A model generated the notes under the pieces. The model saw only the letters and a program-made list of their open reading frames with translations, ran no database searches and was not told where the DNA came from. Of a stretch of 64,000 bases of DNA, positions 37,501 through 41,492 are shown piece by piece; position 1 is the first letter of the stretch; each line of letters starts with the position of its first letter. Both the position numbers and the translations under genes were made by a program. This stretch comes from Anisus vortex (lineage: Eukaryota; Mollusca; Gastropoda; Planorbidae), in NCBI GenBank assembly GCA_949126835.1, contig OX421497.1, positions 48,184,818-48,248,817 on the forward strand, given 5' to 3'.

Positions 37501-40204
37501 TCGGGCAACGCCGGAGAATTTAGCTTGTTGTGAATAATTTCTCTTAAACATTAAACAACCATGGCAATAATTGGTTTATAAAGTGACAGATTTACTAGAG
37601 TGAAAGATTCAATAAAGTGACATATTCAATAAAGGGACAAATTCAATAAAAAGACACATTCAATAAAGTGACAGACTCAATAAAGTGACCGATTCAATAA
37701 AGTGACAGATTCAATAAAGTGACAGACTCAATAAAGTGACAGATTCAATAATGTGATAGATTCATTAAAGTAACAAATTCAATAAATTGACACATTCAAT
37801 AAAGTGACAGATTTACTAAAGTGACAGATTCAATAATGTCACAGATTCAATAATGTGACAGATTCAATAAAGTAACAAATTTAATAAATTGACACATTCA
37901 ATAAAGTGATAGATTCAAGTAAGTGACAGACTTCATTATACATTGCCTAAATGTACTTTGTCCAGCCAGTCAATGAAAACCAAAGTCTGTCCTTGTTATG
38001 GCACTTGTCAGTCAACACACCCAGCCTGGCTACCCTGGACCTGAAATTCTCCTGTGACTTCACGTGTGACCTGGACATTGACCGCTTGACCAGGAGATAT
38101 GAGTACACCTGCAGTATCCAAGATTTTCAAGTAAGTTTTTAGTCTCAGTTGTATTTTTCTATCAAACAGAATCAATTTGAGAGAACAAGGGCTGAGTTAA
38201 AGTTGGCAGAATCAATTTGAGAGAACAAGGGCTGAGTTAAAGTTGGCAGAATCAATTTGAGAGAACAAGGGCTGAGTTAAAGTTGGCGTTACTAAAATAG
38301 TCAAGTAAAAGTAAAGCACCAAGCTGATCCATAGTGCAGGTGAAGCAGCGTTCACTAGTTTCTGTGGCCATGGCATTCTAGGGGATTGTGTGGCCAGCTG
38401 TCATTACCTCTCAAAGTCTGGTACCCAGGGACACCCTCCAGACCTGAGAAAAATTCCTAGCCTACACCAGGATTCAAACCCATGACCGTCGGTACGCCAG
38501 GCAAACACGTTGTCGCTCAGCCACTGTGCAAGTTACATCTCCAAATATTTTCCCACCAAAGTAATATACATGTTATTTGTATCATAATATATTTAATATA
38601 GTTTTTAGCAATAATATTCTATAATTTCATAATCATGCAGGAAATTTTTAAAAAACATTTCTCAGTGTTTTTCTTTTTATGCTAATTAGTAATGATCATA
38701 CACAATTTTAGTTTTCGCTCTTTGGCTATGCAGTTACTAAATGTCCTATTTTTTTTAGACCCAGTTCGTGCTGTCCTACAATATCACCAGCATCGAAGAG
38801 GACAAATCCTGCACAACAGGGGAGACGGCGGTCATGGATATTAAAATCAAACAGGTTTTGGACACAGGACTGAGTGAAGCTGTGAAGTTGGCGTACTGCG
38901 TGAAGGCCAATGGGACAGTCTGGGCCATTGGAGGGAAGTCTTCAGGTAAAAACGACATGCCAACTCTGGTGTTCTTGGCAGAATTACCAAGTCTAACAAA
39001 TGTTATTTAAATGCTAAATGAAAATAATCAATTCTAAGTTACATATAGAGAGAGAATAGTTCTAGTATCTAAATCTACAAAAAACAGATATTTAAAGTTG
39101 ACACAAAGGAACATATGATAAACTGTTTTTGTGCTAACAAAGTTAGCTACACATTTACATTAGCAACATTATCATTAGAGTAAGCCCAGTTTGCTGATGT
39201 TAAATTTTACAAAGTGAAGCTGATAATTTGATAGAGAAAGTCTGTTTATTTCTTCACTCTTGTCCTACTGATTTACTGATTTTATTGCATCCAACTACAG
39301 GAGTGTTCACATTAAAAGATGGAAAGTACTGCACAGTGCTGGATGTAGTTCCCATGCAGCCTGGATTCCTACACTTCCCACTCGTCACTTTACACAGATA
39401 TGTCGACCAAATAGAAGGTGAGCTCATCAATATTTATCTACAATAACTCTCCACAAGAAATATCAGCATTCACTATTCAATATTAACATTCACCCAGTTA
39501 ATATCAAAATTCATAATTTTATCGAGTGACTATCAAAATTCACCATTCTATCCAGTTAATATCAAAATGTACCATTCTATCCAGTTAATATCAAAATTCA
39601 CCATTCTATCCAGTTAATATCAAAATTCACCATTCTATCCAGTTAATATCAAAATGTACCATTCTATCTAGTTAATATCAAAATTCACCATTCTATCCAG
39701 TTAATATCAAAATTCACTATTCTATATTATTATTATTAATTAACATTCACCGATTCTATTCAGTTATTATAAAAATTCACTATTTTATCTAGTTTATATC
39801 AATATTCATCCAGATAATATCAACATTCATTATTCAGTATGCAAATATCAACATTCACCATCTGTCCATCAAAATCAACATTCACTAACAATACAACAAA
39901 TATAAGCCTTCACTTTCACCATACAATACATGCCAACAGTCACCCTGCTAATTCTTATATGTGTCTACTTGCATCAGATCATGTGACCACAGAGCTGACA
40001 GACGCTGAAGACAGCGCTTTGGTCAAGTCGACCGACAAGACCAGAAGAACCAGCTCCCAGGTGTCAACTTCCTCCACATCGTCGTTTGTGTCTCACCTGG
40101 CGGACTTTGGGCCGGGTCAAGTGTACAACGAGAGCAGGAGCAGGCAGATCCACGTTTACCCGTGCAGAACCACGAGCGACATTGACGTTTCTCTAGTGCA
40201 GTGA
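6832..40204 (+). CDS. TRAPPC10: TRAPPC10, trafficking protein particle complex subunit 10 (24 coding exons)
   Basis: Subunit of the TRAPP tethering complex (metazoan TRAPPII; Trs130 in yeast), which activates Rab GTPases and tethers vesicles at the Golgi. Exons: 6832-6859, 8160-8241, 8708-8840, 10246-10439, 14580-14775, 15034-15145, 16113-16360, 17311-17457, 17639-17753, 18153-18229, 18324-18415, 20276-20416, 20565-20668, 22085-22236, 23899-24051, 24479-24718, 25188-25332, 34658-34896, 35776-35876, 36988-37114, 37966-38130, 38759-38945, 39301-39417, 39978-40204. All junctions are GT-AG and phase-consistent. The coding length is 3522 nt, 1173 residues, against about 1259 in human. Recognisable family blocks are KPIVTC, EWRRSYGR, FHIYWTDC, DWLIVVV, EELAFMLEMLG, YDELDA, RNYLFSRQ, CWGFLGCLEVL, GRFRSARMIGLELADFYM and LTLEPGLNTLTF. 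Exon-edge arrays (exons 7, 13, 14, 18) and many intronic transposons are unusual. Identity is firm; use of the first exon-14 donor is an assumption. Confidence 0.95.
7185..7375 (+). repeat. Dispersed repeat family F, copy 2
   Basis: Same ordered motifs as 2400-2575, ending in ttggtctaaagttaggac and agctggtaatata. Immediately followed by a SINE. Confidence 0.6.
7381..7500 (+). repeat. tRNA-headed SINE family A, 3'-truncated copy
   Basis: The 5' region has an A-box-like ctggtccagcggttag and a B-box-like ggtcgcgggttctatcc, i.e. a tRNA-derived RNA polymerase III promoter. The first 120 bases match the reverse-strand copy at 41265-41492. It does not fold into a convincing intact tRNA and the 3' tail is missing. 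Confidence 0.8.
7690..7985 (+). repeat. Dispersed repeat family C, copy 1
   Basis: About 295 bases shared in order with 35075-35355: tttattgtggtg, ctcggtagcacaaatyccag, ggacatccaag, cttcctcccc, aggggctg, tgctcttaatg, acaccttgccag, and a final gggwacag. No coding frame is shared, so it is a non-coding interspersed element of unknown class. Confidence 0.7.
8160..8241 (+). CDS. TRAPPC10: TRAPPC10 exon 2
   Basis: Acceptor tttctacag, donor gtaagg. Encodes HGNKTLFSSLSQTVSQGLP then EPCEWR, which aligns with NLFTSVYPTLSQQ and EPMEWRR of the vertebrate protein. Ends in phase 2 and joins exon 3 to give RSYGR. Confidence 0.9.
8293..8660 (+). repeat. 34-bp minisatellite, TRAPPC10 intron 2
   Basis: About 10 units of atggcacagatagtgtatag followed by agcagtgttgcaac. 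Ends about 50 bases before the exon-3 acceptor. Confidence 0.95.
8708..8840 (+). CDS. TRAPPC10: TRAPPC10 exon 3
   Basis: Acceptor ctctcatttag, donor gtaagc. Encodes SYGRPPRSVNLEASF through PYFHIYWTDC, strongly conserved with vertebrate TRAPPC10. Confidence 0.93.
8890..9178 (+). repeat. 23-bp minisatellite, left block, TRAPPC10 intron 3
   Basis: About 12 units of aggaacatttatgtatcaat plus tgt. A related but more diverged block lies at 9737-10175, on the other side of a MITE. Confidence 0.93.
9242..9725. mobile_element. Non-autonomous DNA element (MITE) with cagRgttcgtacag termini
   Basis: The left end cagagttcgtacag and the right end ctgtacgaaccctg are inverted repeats. Subterminal ctcctggaaa words occur in inverted orientation near both ends. 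No transposase frame. The 8-bp flanks do not match cleanly, so superfamily (hAT-like) is a guess. Confidence 0.7.
9737..10175 (+). repeat. 23-bp minisatellite, right diverged block
   Basis: About 18 diverged units of aggaacacttatatatcat plus atgt, homologous to 8890-9178. Confidence 0.88.
10246..10439 (+). CDS. TRAPPC10: TRAPPC10 exon 4
   Basis: Acceptor aacttccag, donor gtgagc. Encodes DVDTYKQSVRDDISEW, DWLIVVV, LLPRASVIDKVKSDFCSK. Its donor is followed after about 30 nt by the 42-bp array. Confidence 0.93.
10470..11815 (+). repeat. 42-bp minisatellite, TRAPPC10 intron 4
   Basis: About 32 nearly identical units of tttatttgtttgtttgtact followed by gcagtgagtgagtcattgg and aag. The period is divisible by 3 and carries no stop, so both strands read open for more than 1300 nt. 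This is an artefact of the period, not a gene. Each unit contains a T-rich run with ctgcag and the donor-like gtgagt. Confidence 0.97.
11920..12103 (+). repeat. Dispersed repeat family D, copy 1 (5' part, interrupted by hAT)
   Basis: Shares gcaacccattccatgcccra, tgccactcgggaagaaagag, tatatgcatttgttct and cgcatagggat-like words with 63755-63930. It resumes after the hAT insertion at 14387. Confidence 0.75.
12104..14386 (+). mobile_element. hAT transposon (ZBED5-like) with perfect 8-bp target duplication and nested LINE
   Basis: Termini are perfect 15-bp inverted repeats: cagtggttcttaacc (12104) and ggttaagaaccactg (14372-14386). Flanks gattaatg at 12096-12103 and 14387-14394 are identical. 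Subterminal gtgctccgcg and gtgctcccc words mark both ends. The plus-strand frame 13907-14149 ends a hAT transposase (KALKILLQFSTSYLCELGF, DEGLRVAISKIRPNI), the hATC dimerisation region. The rest of the transposase is lost or replaced by a LINE (12390-13740, minus). Confidence 0.92.
12390..13740 (-). mobile_element. LINE-D: RNase-H-bearing non-LTR retrotransposon fragment nested in the hAT
   Basis: Two minus-strand frames (13774-13067 and 13062-12487), joined by a frameshift, encode the end of RT (ALLLLNKALRFICGTFR, IPPLQLRRERTV) and a full RNase H set: VHVYTDGSANADTG, AEIEAISRALEW, LTDALSVLQ, LLQWVPGHTGLPGNERADHL. A Cys-rich tail (CRHCGEEM) follows. The 3' end is a (GTTA)n tail seen as taactaactaac at about 12390-12405. 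Non-functional because it is truncated and frameshifted. Confidence 0.88.
14387..14510 (+). repeat. Dispersed repeat family D, copy 1 (3' part)
   Basis: Continuation of the element at 11920-12103. The words ctctagtgtttctaga and gatttaactattgg recur at 5595-5665. Confidence 0.6.
14580..14775 (+). CDS. TRAPPC10: TRAPPC10 exon 5
   Basis: Acceptor gtattccag, donor gtagag. Encodes CIVLTEPNK, ESWSQLFQRLRNLLLQAF, MRSRREKRNEAGWNY, aligning with the vertebrate ESWNAFLTKLRTLLL and REKRTEPGW regions. Confidence 0.93.
15034..15145 (+). CDS. TRAPPC10: TRAPPC10 exon 6
   Basis: Acceptor ctgtcaacag, donor gtaacc. Encodes EELAFMLEMLGLKEDAL then IQYDELDAMFDQF, one of the best conserved segments of the family. 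Confidence 0.94.
15146..16112 (+). other. TRAPPC10 intron 6
   Basis: Unique AT-rich intron sequence. A purine/pyrimidine-rich stretch lies at 15560-15600; no transposon or array was recognised. Confidence 0.6.
16113..16360 (+). CDS. TRAPPC10: TRAPPC10 exon 7
   Basis: Acceptor tttggcag, donor gtttaa (weak, no purine at +3). Encodes WLTHLMKPCTCWAG, LLEFRNYLFSRQAALLF, AWEVAMRAMDYL. The last 40 or so bases together with the donor are repeated downstream in a 66-bp array. Confidence 0.92.
16320..16640 (+). repeat. 66-bp array copying the end of TRAPPC10 exon 7 and its donor
   Basis: Starts 16385, 16451, 16517 and 16583 begin units identical or nearly so to the exon end (ttgtacaacactgtagtgga, then gatgaaggcattggag). 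Each is followed by the donor-like gtttnac and 25 bases of intron. The exon itself is the first unit. Confidence 0.95.
16725..17242 (+). repeat. 37-bp minisatellite, TRAPPC10 intron 7
   Basis: About 14 units of cagaaaatatgtttattgac followed by ctaataatccttccatc. Variants (ttccatc/cccatc, atatg/atagg) occur in alternating runs, suggesting higher-order duplication. Ends about 70 bases before exon 8. Confidence 0.95.
17311..17457 (+). CDS. TRAPPC10: TRAPPC10 exon 8
   Basis: Acceptor tcttctgcag, donor gtaagt. Encodes VEAPTGAVGCWGFLGCLEVL, then LYTANLWDFAHKK. Confidence 0.93.
17639..17753 (+). CDS. TRAPPC10: TRAPPC10 exon 9
   Basis: Acceptor atttctgacag, donor gtgagc. Encodes LRELGQTCSLMPG, then LVVDLVAGMGLSAQTL, which aligns with the TVDLLAGLGAE region. 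Confidence 0.9.
18153..18229 (+). CDS. TRAPPC10: TRAPPC10 exon 10
   Basis: Acceptor tgttgatcag, donor gtaggt. Encodes QSGHCPVDKLRESL, then SSTESFKRHYL, aligning with KLKEALSSVEAFEKHYL. Confidence 0.9.
18324..18415 (+). CDS. TRAPPC10: TRAPPC10 exon 11
   Basis: Acceptor gacctttcag, donor gtaacg. Encodes EMCEQAMGTYKYIGRFRSAR, then MIGLELADFYM. The final AT joins G of exon 12. Confidence 0.93.
18525..18858 (+). repeat. 39-bp minisatellite, TRAPPC10 intron 11
   Basis: About 8.5 units of aatgtattggcaaagtagtt followed by ataatatatgtagtgttac. Abuts family E. Confidence 0.95.
18859..19345 (+). repeat. Dispersed repeat family E, copy 1
   Basis: Shares gttcactataataataact, aagccact, cttcactggtagctaagcag, tctacatgaactag and gagacaatctcaaatayaa in the same order with 63254-63560. 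It contains a local three-fold 31-bp tandem (18950-19055) absent from copy 2. Confidence 0.75.
19445..19750 (+). repeat. 13-bp minisatellite, TRAPPC10 intron 11
   Basis: About 23 units of agctgaactcttt, with an agatgaactcttt variant recurring at intervals. Confidence 0.95.
19751..20275 (+). other. End of TRAPPC10 intron 11
   Basis: Includes a possible old interspersed repeat at 19920-20110. The phrase aaaaataccggacgagc is shared with 35033-35050. A G-run lies at 20114-20124. Confidence 0.35.
20276..20416 (+). CDS. TRAPPC10: TRAPPC10 exon 12
   Basis: Acceptor ttttgtacaag, donor gtgatc. Encodes KIKEPLKAENFLLDSIKMYQ, then MLQLAACQKLLEDPD; helical-repeat region of the protein. Confidence 0.9.
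20565..20668 (+). CDS. TRAPPC10: TRAPPC10 exon 13
   Basis: Acceptor tttccatgaaag, donor gtaata. Encodes YLKTSCHIACSQYVPLDDRR, then KYFHEAMSALKKIS. The donor is also the first bases of the 17-bp array. Confidence 0.9.
20669..21500 (+). repeat. 17-bp minisatellite starting at the exon-13 donor
   Basis: About 48 units of acctaattatacctaat. The array begins with the donor itself (gtaatacctaattatacc), so exon 13 is directly joined to it. Every unit contains ctaat words that match branch-point-like consensus. Confidence 0.97.
22085..22236 (+). CDS. TRAPPC10: TRAPPC10 exon 14 (shortest form)
   Basis: Acceptor tttccctatag, donor gtgagt at 22237. Encodes GEHRIIMRASQAIFLEELQF, then LNEDLVLTVTLCSNFPEPIALDSVQ. 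The last 23 bases plus the donor are tandemly repeated to 22797. Every later copy also ends in gtgagt or gtaagt in the same phase, so the exon could be longer in 33-nt steps. The last donor (caggtaagg at 22798) is the closest to consensus. Confidence 0.88.
22204..22799 (+). repeat. 33-bp array copying the end of TRAPPC10 exon 14 with its splice donor, 18 copies
   Basis: Unit: gtgagtctgactatagcact then agacagtgtacag, with a variant ending actg and followed by gtaagt. Eighteen copies of the exon end IALDSVQ/L were counted. The period is 11 codons with no stop, so the frame remains open to 22836. All copies keep a donor in phase 0. Confidence 0.97.
22870..23640 (+). repeat. 31-bp minisatellite, TRAPPC10 intron 14
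   Basis: About 25 units of aagtaaatgaaccttccaca followed by agatttagcag. Variants (catgattt, cgtgattt) alternate at the left side. Ends about 260 bases before exon 15. Confidence 0.95.
23899..24051 (+). CDS. TRAPPC10: TRAPPC10 exon 15
   Basis: Acceptor ttacttgacag, donor gtaagc. Encodes VNIKKCSASEALEFVDK, then a Gln/His-rich run (QQQQHHHPQQK) and HILVDKMLNFQ. The Gln/His tract is probably lineage-specific. Confidence 0.85.
24479..24718 (+). CDS. TRAPPC10: TRAPPC10 exon 16
   Basis: Acceptor ttttatttag, donor gtaata. Encodes PVTKTLPSKLDFH through ALTLEPGLNTLTFTTR; the last block aligns with VTLEPGANQITFRT. Confidence 0.9.
24912..25115 (-). repeat. SINE family B, copy 1 (tRNA-headed)
   Basis: On the minus strand the head carries A-box-like tggccgactggcagcg and a near-perfect B box ggtcctgggttcgaatcc. 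The body matches the other copies: gggacatcc, ccatcaagtaccca, ggtgaagcagcattcaccag read on the plus strand. This is the most complete and best conserved copy. Confidence 0.85.
25188..25332 (+). CDS. TRAPPC10: TRAPPC10 exon 17
   Basis: Acceptor tatttccag, donor gtaatt. Encodes IQEKGIFHLSQMCFTL through SPEFSLKPKHF. Ends with one base (G) that joins AT of exon 18 to give Asp. Confidence 0.88.
25415..25890 (+). repeat. 28-bp minisatellite, TRAPPC10 intron 17
   Basis: About 17 units of cagactcagagtttaaatat followed by tgacgcaa. Confidence 0.95.
26003..26065 (-). repeat. SINE family B, short fragment
   Basis: caccagtttctgtggccacg and gcatacacaggagattg match the distal part of SINE B copies. Confidence 0.55.
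26315..26940 (+). repeat. 5' LTR
   Basis: 626 bp with TG...CA ends; identical by eye to the 3' LTR. Contains AATAAA-like words (for example at about 26863, taataaag) and TATA-like tatataatatgcc near 26620, which could serve transcription, though positions are not proven. Confidence 0.93.
26944..26961 (+). other. Primer binding site, tRNA-Pro type
   Basis: tgggggctcgtccgggat starts three bases after the 5' LTR. The 18 bases equal the tRNA-Pro primer site known from gammaretroviruses. Confidence 0.85.
27111..29813 (+). CDS. Gag-protease-integrase-remnant polyprotein of the LTR element
   Basis: 900 residues. About 80-115: charged coiled coil (EMEMEQRRLESQERIE). About 121-290: Ty3-type Gag/SCAN-like core (FFQTFEISCRDFKFPEDKW, LKAYNQIPESYRKRFRQY). 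Zinc knuckle CX2CX4HX4C at C333, C336, H341, C346. Aspartic protease with D-T-G-A-S from D500. About 615-660: Glu/Lys-rich linker. Integrase remnant with D751 in TDRGTNF, then VRGPLKLLQEEW typical of one Ty3 lineage. A hydrophobic segment lies near 868-886 (ISLMLLTLLLLFVKFM). No YxDD box and no integrase HHCC, so the junction between protease and integrase is a large in-frame deletion. The frame is otherwise intact, in keeping with young LTRs. Confidence 0.9.
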   Translation: MEFIENPEEEVLKTLSIKKLKEIAEILKIEVTETTPSRTVLTQQIKDVLIASGKLKVESSAEGYQVEGQTSKSMSEQFRFQLEMKRMEMEMEQRRLESQERIELAKIGATKKESHSDVEMARWKKLVPTYIDKESEIANFFQTFEISCRDFKFPEDKWGILVRTAFTQGRARDCVLLLKEEHLNDYEIIKDSVLKAYNQIPESYRKRFRQYTMSPYQTHLDFLRAEEKLMDQWIKSRNISTLKEMKDIVLLEDFINKVRPDIRMYLSERDITDPHKAADFAEQYALCHRTAGEKNVNRSQRQGENTQKQHREKDHFVKQNDVNKKPVYKNVQCTFCKRTGHSIEDCWSIRKEKGPNKVVMCVRHAQIQNVQESENTNELNSKKDSSKPETLRVDLPESKSQKVEKSTTEDNEDKYPDYKYRMATIGLIVQVHRDEKVDQSIFDSEKSLKSSKDEKPPGSHGQGKNETDTETLCSFQPFISEGCVALQKEGPLKSVNILRDTGASLTLLLKDVLPLNVNTLTGQTVLLRGFEWKEVIPLHRIYISSDLVTGYVTVGVISKLPVEGISVILANDLAKGRVRPELIVKENPDPSPIVETGKEKELYPVGDVINGMTPQKKKEEILSQEKEKKEEILPREKKEEEEVERDTTIFSMIEDCPKGNDQSKKSSQNELIAEQKVDPELLQLHERAVDEEETPTTDVYEHIDHSINKQQCKPAVAGTDEDWRSITEETSAESWTETIKSYGLPQSIPTDRGTNFAPELFNPVLKNLCLEQEMSTESHPESRGAYGPIFGPTVRGPLKLLQEEWQTELDLLGLIKYLDKYIKFLSDITVFVRKKLYTAHMQMPLLCDERKAKILYHLKMIKPYLLKTIGISLMLLTLLLLFVKFMPGVQDELNDKFTNS
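29814..31981 (+). other. Non-coding 3' internal region of the LTR element
   Basis: 2.2 kb of AT-rich sequence between the polyprotein stop and the 3' LTR. No frame longer than about 60 residues and no recognisable env. It may hold packaging or decayed sequence. Confidence 0.7.
31982..32607 (+). repeat. 3' LTR
   Basis: 626 bp, same start and end as the 5' LTR, preceded by the polypurine tract. Confidence 0.93.
32740..32970 (+). repeat. 29-bp minisatellite, TRAPPC10 intron 17
   Basis: About eight units of aaatataactctctgggatg followed by tgctaaact, with a gctatgcgc variant in two of them. Confidence 0.93.
33000..33115 (-). repeat. SINE family B, partial copy (head half)
   Basis: Contains agggacatcctctag, ggatttgaactcgagtcctt (degraded B box) and gcggctagaccatc in the order seen in other copies. 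Confidence 0.65.
33509..33673 (+). repeat. 37-bp array copying the exon-18 acceptor, left part
   Basis: About four and a half units of gatacattcattgctgattc followed by atacaaatgttgtttca. Each includes the acceptor ttgtttcag and the first 15 bases of TRAPPC10 exon 18. Confidence 0.95.
33674..34516 (+). mobile_element. L2/CR1-like LINE, 5'-truncated, inserted in the acceptor array
   Basis: An open frame to 34358 encodes the C-terminal part of an ORF2 protein: LGMFLDSTLSMQPHIS, FSRLDYCNSLLAGLP, LQRVQNCAARLV, LHWLPIQNRILYKLASL, AFTYSGPSAWNTLPLQLR, and a TAG after FIIDS. The 3' end is gcgctatataag followed by an (ATT)n tail, the hallmark of L2-type elements. Frame intact, so fairly recent. It splits the 37-bp array. 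Confidence 0.9.
34517..34672 (+). repeat. 37-bp array copying the exon-18 acceptor, right part
   Basis: Three full upstream copies of acceptor plus exon start. The last unit is the real exon-18 boundary at 34657/34658. Confidence 0.95.
34658..34896 (+). CDS. TRAPPC10: TRAPPC10 exon 18
   Basis: Acceptor gttgtttcag, donor gtcagt. Encodes DTFIAGIRQEGILTC through SLQDNLAHHLQSK; aligns with DSLLAGIPQRVKFTV. The acceptor and the first 15 bases are repeated upstream in a 37-bp array split by an L2-like LINE. Confidence 0.9.
35075..35355 (+). repeat. Dispersed repeat family C, copy 2
   Basis: Homologous over its length to 7690-7985; see that entry for shared words. Lies in TRAPPC10 intron 18. Confidence 0.7.
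35776..35876 (+). CDS. TRAPPC10: TRAPPC10 exon 19
   Basis: Acceptor ttttgtttag, donor gtaagt. Encodes VTVAVEEWGKNYSKQTEF, then IHPFNTTHKMFTNRT, aligning with VPFRTTHSLLSSGTR. Confidence 0.9.
36000..36618 (+). repeat. 48-bp minisatellite, TRAPPC10 intron 19
   Basis: About 13 units of ttgtgcctgacccagtgtct, then taaccctttaactactgcag and gttatcaa. Each unit carries ctactgcag, an acceptor-like motif. Confidence 0.96.
36988..37114 (+). CDS. TRAPPC10: TRAPPC10 exon 20
   Basis: Acceptor after a T-run (tttttttttag), donor gtaaca. Encodes KYFQLVIFGSTLSNFHLANP through VLINKAEQFL; aligns with KYVQVCVQNLSELDFQL. Confidence 0.9.
37290..37530 (+). mobile_element. Possible Helitron/Helentron-type non-autonomous remnant
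   Basis: Begins atctatatatataaagtag and ends with gggcaacgccggagaattt then agcttgtt, words typical of the ends of invertebrate Helitron-like elements (…GCAACGCCGGGtaattcAGCTAGT). No flanking duplication. Recognition is from memory of that motif pair. Confidence 0.35.
37590..37930 (+). repeat. 17-bp minisatellite, TRAPPC10 intron 20
   Basis: About 20 diverged units of gtgacagattcaataaa. Ends about 35 bases before the exon-21 acceptor. Confidence 0.9.
37966..38130 (+). CDS. TRAPPC10: TRAPPC10 exon 21
   Basis: Acceptor ctttgtccag, donor gtaagt. Encodes PVNENQSLSLLWHLSVN through YEYTCSIQDFQ. Confidence 0.9.
38166..38290 (+). repeat. 40-bp tandem repeat, three copies
   Basis: agaatcaatttgagagaaca followed by agggctgagttaaagttggc, three identical units, TRAPPC10 intron 21. 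Confidence 0.95.
38325..38532 (-). repeat. SINE family B, copy 2
   Basis: ggtgaagcagcgttcactag, tgtggccatggcattctagg, gggacaccctccagacc, ggattcaaacccatgacc, cgctcagccactgtgc follow the copy-1 order. Confidence 0.8.
38759..38945 (+). CDS. TRAPPC10: TRAPPC10 exon 22
   Basis: Acceptor attttttttag, donor gtaaaa. Encodes TQFVLSYNITSIEEDKSC through NGTVWAIGGKSS, aligning with NSSNWAVCGKSCG. Confidence 0.92.
39301..39417 (+). CDS. TRAPPC10: TRAPPC10 exon 23
   Basis: Acceptor ccaactacag, donor gtgagc. Encodes GVFTLKDGKYCTVLDVVPM, then QPGFLHFPLVTLHRY, aligning with EVMPLFAGYLPLPDVRLFKY. Confidence 0.92.
39440..39735 (+). repeat. 29-bp minisatellite, TRAPPC10 intron 23
   Basis: About nine diverged units of ttaatatcaaaattcaccat followed by tctatccag. 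Confidence 0.9.
39978..40204 (+). CDS. TRAPPC10: TRAPPC10 exon 24 (last coding exon)
   Basis: Acceptor cttgcatcag. Encodes a Ser/Thr-rich tail, then GPGQVYNESRS and VYPCRTTSDIDVSLVQ with TGA at 40202. The PAGQVFNSS and VLEVSVT ends of the vertebrate protein match this layout. Confidence 0.92.
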
Positions 40205-40800
40205 GCACTCCCTTTAAACAAAAATGTGTATAGATCAGTGATCACAGCAGCGAACGTTTTCTCAGTGGACTAGATAGAATAGCATAGATGTGTAGAGGCT
40301 TCTAATTCAATCATTGTGTAGTGGCCTATAGTTCAATCTTGTTGCAAAGTGCTGTTGATTGACAAGTCTAAGGTTTGTGATGTGTTTCAATAAATTGTTT
40401 TTATGGATACAAATAAATTAGGAAACAATAATGATCTGTTATTATTTCCTATCTCACACTATCTGCTGGTCTTGAGAGTATCAGGATAACTTCCAAAATT
40501 AGAGTATCATGATACAATCATCCAGCCAGAGTATTGTGATCAACTTTGCAGCCAGTGTCATGATAAGACTTGTGTGTTTGTTGTTTTAAGTGAGGTCCAA
40601 TGCCTGTTTGGGATATGAACTTGTATATAAATGACTGGATGCAATGGGAGATGAAGGAGTGATTAGTTTTATATATGTCAGTGTCTTGCTCTTCATTCCA
40701 CTATGATGCTTTTTAATTAATTTGTACTTTGTTGATGTGTTACTATGACAACAGATGTTAATGTTTAAATTATTTGCTTTTAATGAAAAATAAATTAATT
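40205..40800 (+). promoter_or_regulatory. TRAPPC10: TRAPPC10 3' UTR with candidate polyadenylation signals
   Basis: Two AATAAA hexamers lie downstream of the stop, at 40389-40394 and 40789-40794. Which is used cannot be told from sequence alone. Confidence 0.55.
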
Positions 40801-41264
40801 AAACTTTGAAAATGTATTTTATTTGTGTCATTTTGATTTCTAATGTTTGCAAGTCTACATTTAATTGACAAATGTATTCCTTAAAACATATATACATATA
40901 AAATATATATGTATATGGTTCATTCCTGTGGACTAAGTTAACCTTTAACTAAAAAGTCTCAAGGGCAGCATCACTCATATGTCAAGCCATGACTTGATTC
41001 TGTGCCATAATAATAAAATCTAAATGACTAAGTTGCAAACCGAAGAAGAAAAGTTCATCATCTAGATCAGATTATTGTGATGCTGTTCAGATTATTGTGT
41101 TGCTGTTCTGACTGTTCAGATTATTGTGATGCTGTTCAGATTATTGTGATGCTGTTCAGATTATTGTGTTGCTGTATGCTTTCTGGGATATTTGACCACC
41201 TACAGTTTAGAATCAGTCTTAATTAAATGGAAATTCACATTTTTATTAAAAAATTAAATTAAAT
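40801..41264. other. Intergenic sequence with a short 20-bp tandem
   Basis: About five units of ttcagattattgtgatgctg lie at 41075-41172. A tata-rich palindromic stretch is at 40886-40916. Nothing else was recognised. Confidence 0.6.
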
Positions 41265-41492
41265 TAATTAAATTGGTTACTTATATAGCGCTTCTATCCA
41301 TGCTATTTTAGCATGCTCAGTGCGCTCTGTAAACACAATGCTGCCTGCTGGCGCAAATATGTTTACAGGCCCAAAACTCCTGCAGGGCGACAGGGATCCG
41401 CCGGTGGCCGGGCTAGAACCCGCGACGTGTCAGTTGGTTTTTGGTTGACAGTCCTGTGAACTAACCGCTGGACCAGCCAGCTTCACCAGCTA
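41265..41492 (-). repeat. SINE family A, near full-length copy with L2-type 3' tail
   Basis: The minus strand begins gtgaagctggctggtccagc (A-box region), has B-box-like gtcgcgggttctagcc, and ends agcgctatataagtaacc followed by an AATT-rich tail. The 3' end shares gcgctatataag with the L2-like LINE at 34474-34490, suggesting that this LINE type mobilises the SINE. Confidence 0.82.
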
